From: Actinomycetes bacterium
GTDB taxonomy: Bacteria; Actinomycetota; UBA4738; HRBIN12
Reading direction: 5' to 3'
Assembly: GCA_021155985.1 (NCBI GenBank)
Contig: JAJNBA010000005.1
Span: 1-61,854, forward strand
Length of the DNA: 61,854 nucleotides
Shown: positions 61,176 to 61,854 of the stretch, one piece after another
Layout of the letters: every line of letters starts with the position of its first letter
Position numbering within the stretch: the first letter of the stretch is position 1
Position numbers and translations under genes: made by a program
Notes under the pieces: generated by a model
The model's database searches: none
What the model was told of the DNA's origin: nothing
What the model saw: only the letters and a program-made list of their open reading frames with translations

Positions 61176-61418
61176 ATGGACGACCAGGACGTGATCGGCC
61201 GGATCAACGAGATCGCGCACGAGGAGCACGAGCTCTGGGAGAAGGAAGGCCGCGGCGAGACCTCCGCGACCGAGCAGGAGCGCCTCCGCGAGCTCGGAGT
61301 GACCCTCGATCAGTGCTGGGACCTCCTGCATCAACGTCGGGCGCGGCGCGCTGCCGGCCAGGACCCCGACCAGGCCACCGTCCGCGATCCCCGGACCGTG
61401 GAGGGCTACACGGGCTGA
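61176..61418 (+). CDS. DUF2630 family protein
   Basis: An 80-residue soluble, highly charged protein. It opens with DDQDVIGRINEIAHEEHELWE, then RLRELGVTLDQCWDLLHQRRARR, and ends in an EGYTG tail, all characteristic of DUF2630. It is a small helical family found in actinobacteria, with no known role. GAGGAG lies 9 bases before the ATG; a near copy of that segment (GAGAGGAGT) occurs at 61142-61150, giving a short direct repeat in the leader. It is divergent from dnaE2. Confidence 0.88.
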   Translation: MDDQDVIGRINEIAHEEHELWEKEGRGETSATEQERLRELGVTLDQCWDLLHQRRARRAAGQDPDQATVRDPRTVEGYTG

Positions 61419-61494
61419 GGCTGACGTCGAGAACCGCGCGCCGGCTCCGACCAACCTCGACGACCATGGATCGATCGGCGAAAGGAGCGCACGG

Positions 61495-61854
61495 ATGAAG
61501 TACATGCTCATGATGTTCGGAGACGCCGAGACGATGATGGAGACGCAGTCGCCCGAGTGGATCAAGGAGATGATCGGATTCATGCAGCGGCTCGACACGG
61601 AGCTGACGGAGTCCGGCGAGCTCGTCTTCCAGCTGGGGCTGACCGACGGAAGCACGGCCAAGGTCGTCAGGATCGACAACGGCCTCCCCGTCACGACAGA
61701 CGGTCCCTACGCAGAGTCGAAGGAGTCGCTGATCGGGTACTGGGTCGTGGATGTCGAGGACGAGGCGCGAGCGCTCGACATCGCGTCGCGTATCGCCGTG
61801 TACTCGCAGATCGTCGAGGTCCGTCAGGGTGCCGATGAGCCGCCGGAGATGGAC
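61495..61854 (+). CDS. YCII/DGPF-family protein, 3' end cut by the window
   Basis: The first 120 codons of a protein of the YCII-related, DGPF class: MKYMLMMFGDAE start, VVRIDNGLPVTTDGPYAESKESLIGYWVVDV in the middle (DGPY replacing DGPF), a dimeric alpha-beta barrel fold. AAAGGAGC precedes the ATG. Members are often encoded beside ECF sigma factors of the ECF42 group, so a sigma-factor gene may lie just beyond the right edge. That is inferred from family context. The role of the protein is unknown. Confidence 0.87.
   Translation, partial: MKYMLMMFGDAETMMETQSPEWIKEMIGFMQRLDTELTESGELVFQLGLTDGSTAKVVRIDNGLPVTTDGPYAESKESLIGYWVVDVEDEARALDIASRIAVYSQIVEVRQGADEPPEMD

Noticed and set aside
1-61854. 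CRISPR arrays, insertion sequences or prophage
   Set aside because: No regularly spaced repeats, transposases, integrases or phage structural genes were seen on either strand.

Overview
The window is one continuous piece of a GC-rich chromosome made almost entirely of housekeeping genes. Several features together point to a deep-branching, probably uncultured member of the Actinomycetota: a yggS-sepF-yggT-divIVA block after ftsZ; a DUF3040 protein near mraZ; a type-2 (eukaryote-like) isoleucyl-tRNA synthetase behind a T-box leader; a LexA box of the TCGAAC-N4-GTTCGA type; a DnaE2 error-prone polymerase; and a PolA with tyrosine in the O-helix. MurE carries the DNPR signature, so the wall should contain meso-diaminopimelate. 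The exact class cannot be fixed from the sequence alone. I see no insertion sequence, prophage, CRISPR array or integrase.

Layout. 1-6650 (minus): the end of an ABC ATPase, a DUF2203 protein, a HAD-like protein, coaE, rpsA and polA. 6741-8040 (plus): a promoter with palindromes, the FTR1 iron permease, and a structured non-coding stretch behind a consensus-like promoter. 8045-12062 (minus): a polar amino-acid ABC importer and a second binding lipoprotein. 12092: tRNA-Leu(CAA). 12241-19073 (minus): a branched-chain-type amino-acid importer (livJHMGF) ending with an ornithine-cyclodeaminase-family gene. 19128-28111 (minus): trpA, trpB, trpC, a divergent hisA-like gene, replicative dnaE, rluD, lspA and a TraR/DksA-type protein. 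28345-31822 (plus): T-box leader and ileS.

31847-50110 (minus, read right to left) is the division and cell-wall (dcw) cluster: mraZ, a 37-codon membrane microprotein gene, rsmH, ftsL, ftsI, murE, murF, mraY, murD, ftsW, murG, murC, murB, ftsQ, ftsZ, yggS, sepF, yggT, divIVA. Most junctions from rsmH to murC are 4-base stop/start overlaps, so translation is probably coupled through the pathway. An array of four GTGG repeats one helical turn apart precedes mraZ and looks like its own operator. 50157-55898 holds an HNH nuclease, the moxR-DUF58-transglutaminase trio and a MerR regulator. 56109-61099 (minus) has DUF3040, dinB and dnaE2; dnaE2 has a perfect LexA box lying over its apparent transcription and translation start. 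The right edge has DUF2630 and a truncated YCII/DGPF-family gene.

The most novel item is the 37-residue membrane microprotein between mraZ and rsmH, packed with gaps of 3 bp and 1 bp. Other items worth a second look are the candidate RNA at 7846-8040, the three-way-junction RNA between ftsZ and yggS, the divergent HisA-like protein beside a trp cluster that lacks trpF, LivM with about six extra membrane spans, and a recurrent TANNNT hexamer 6-8 bases upstream of start codons that suggests leaderless transcripts. No wholly new multi-gene system is evident.
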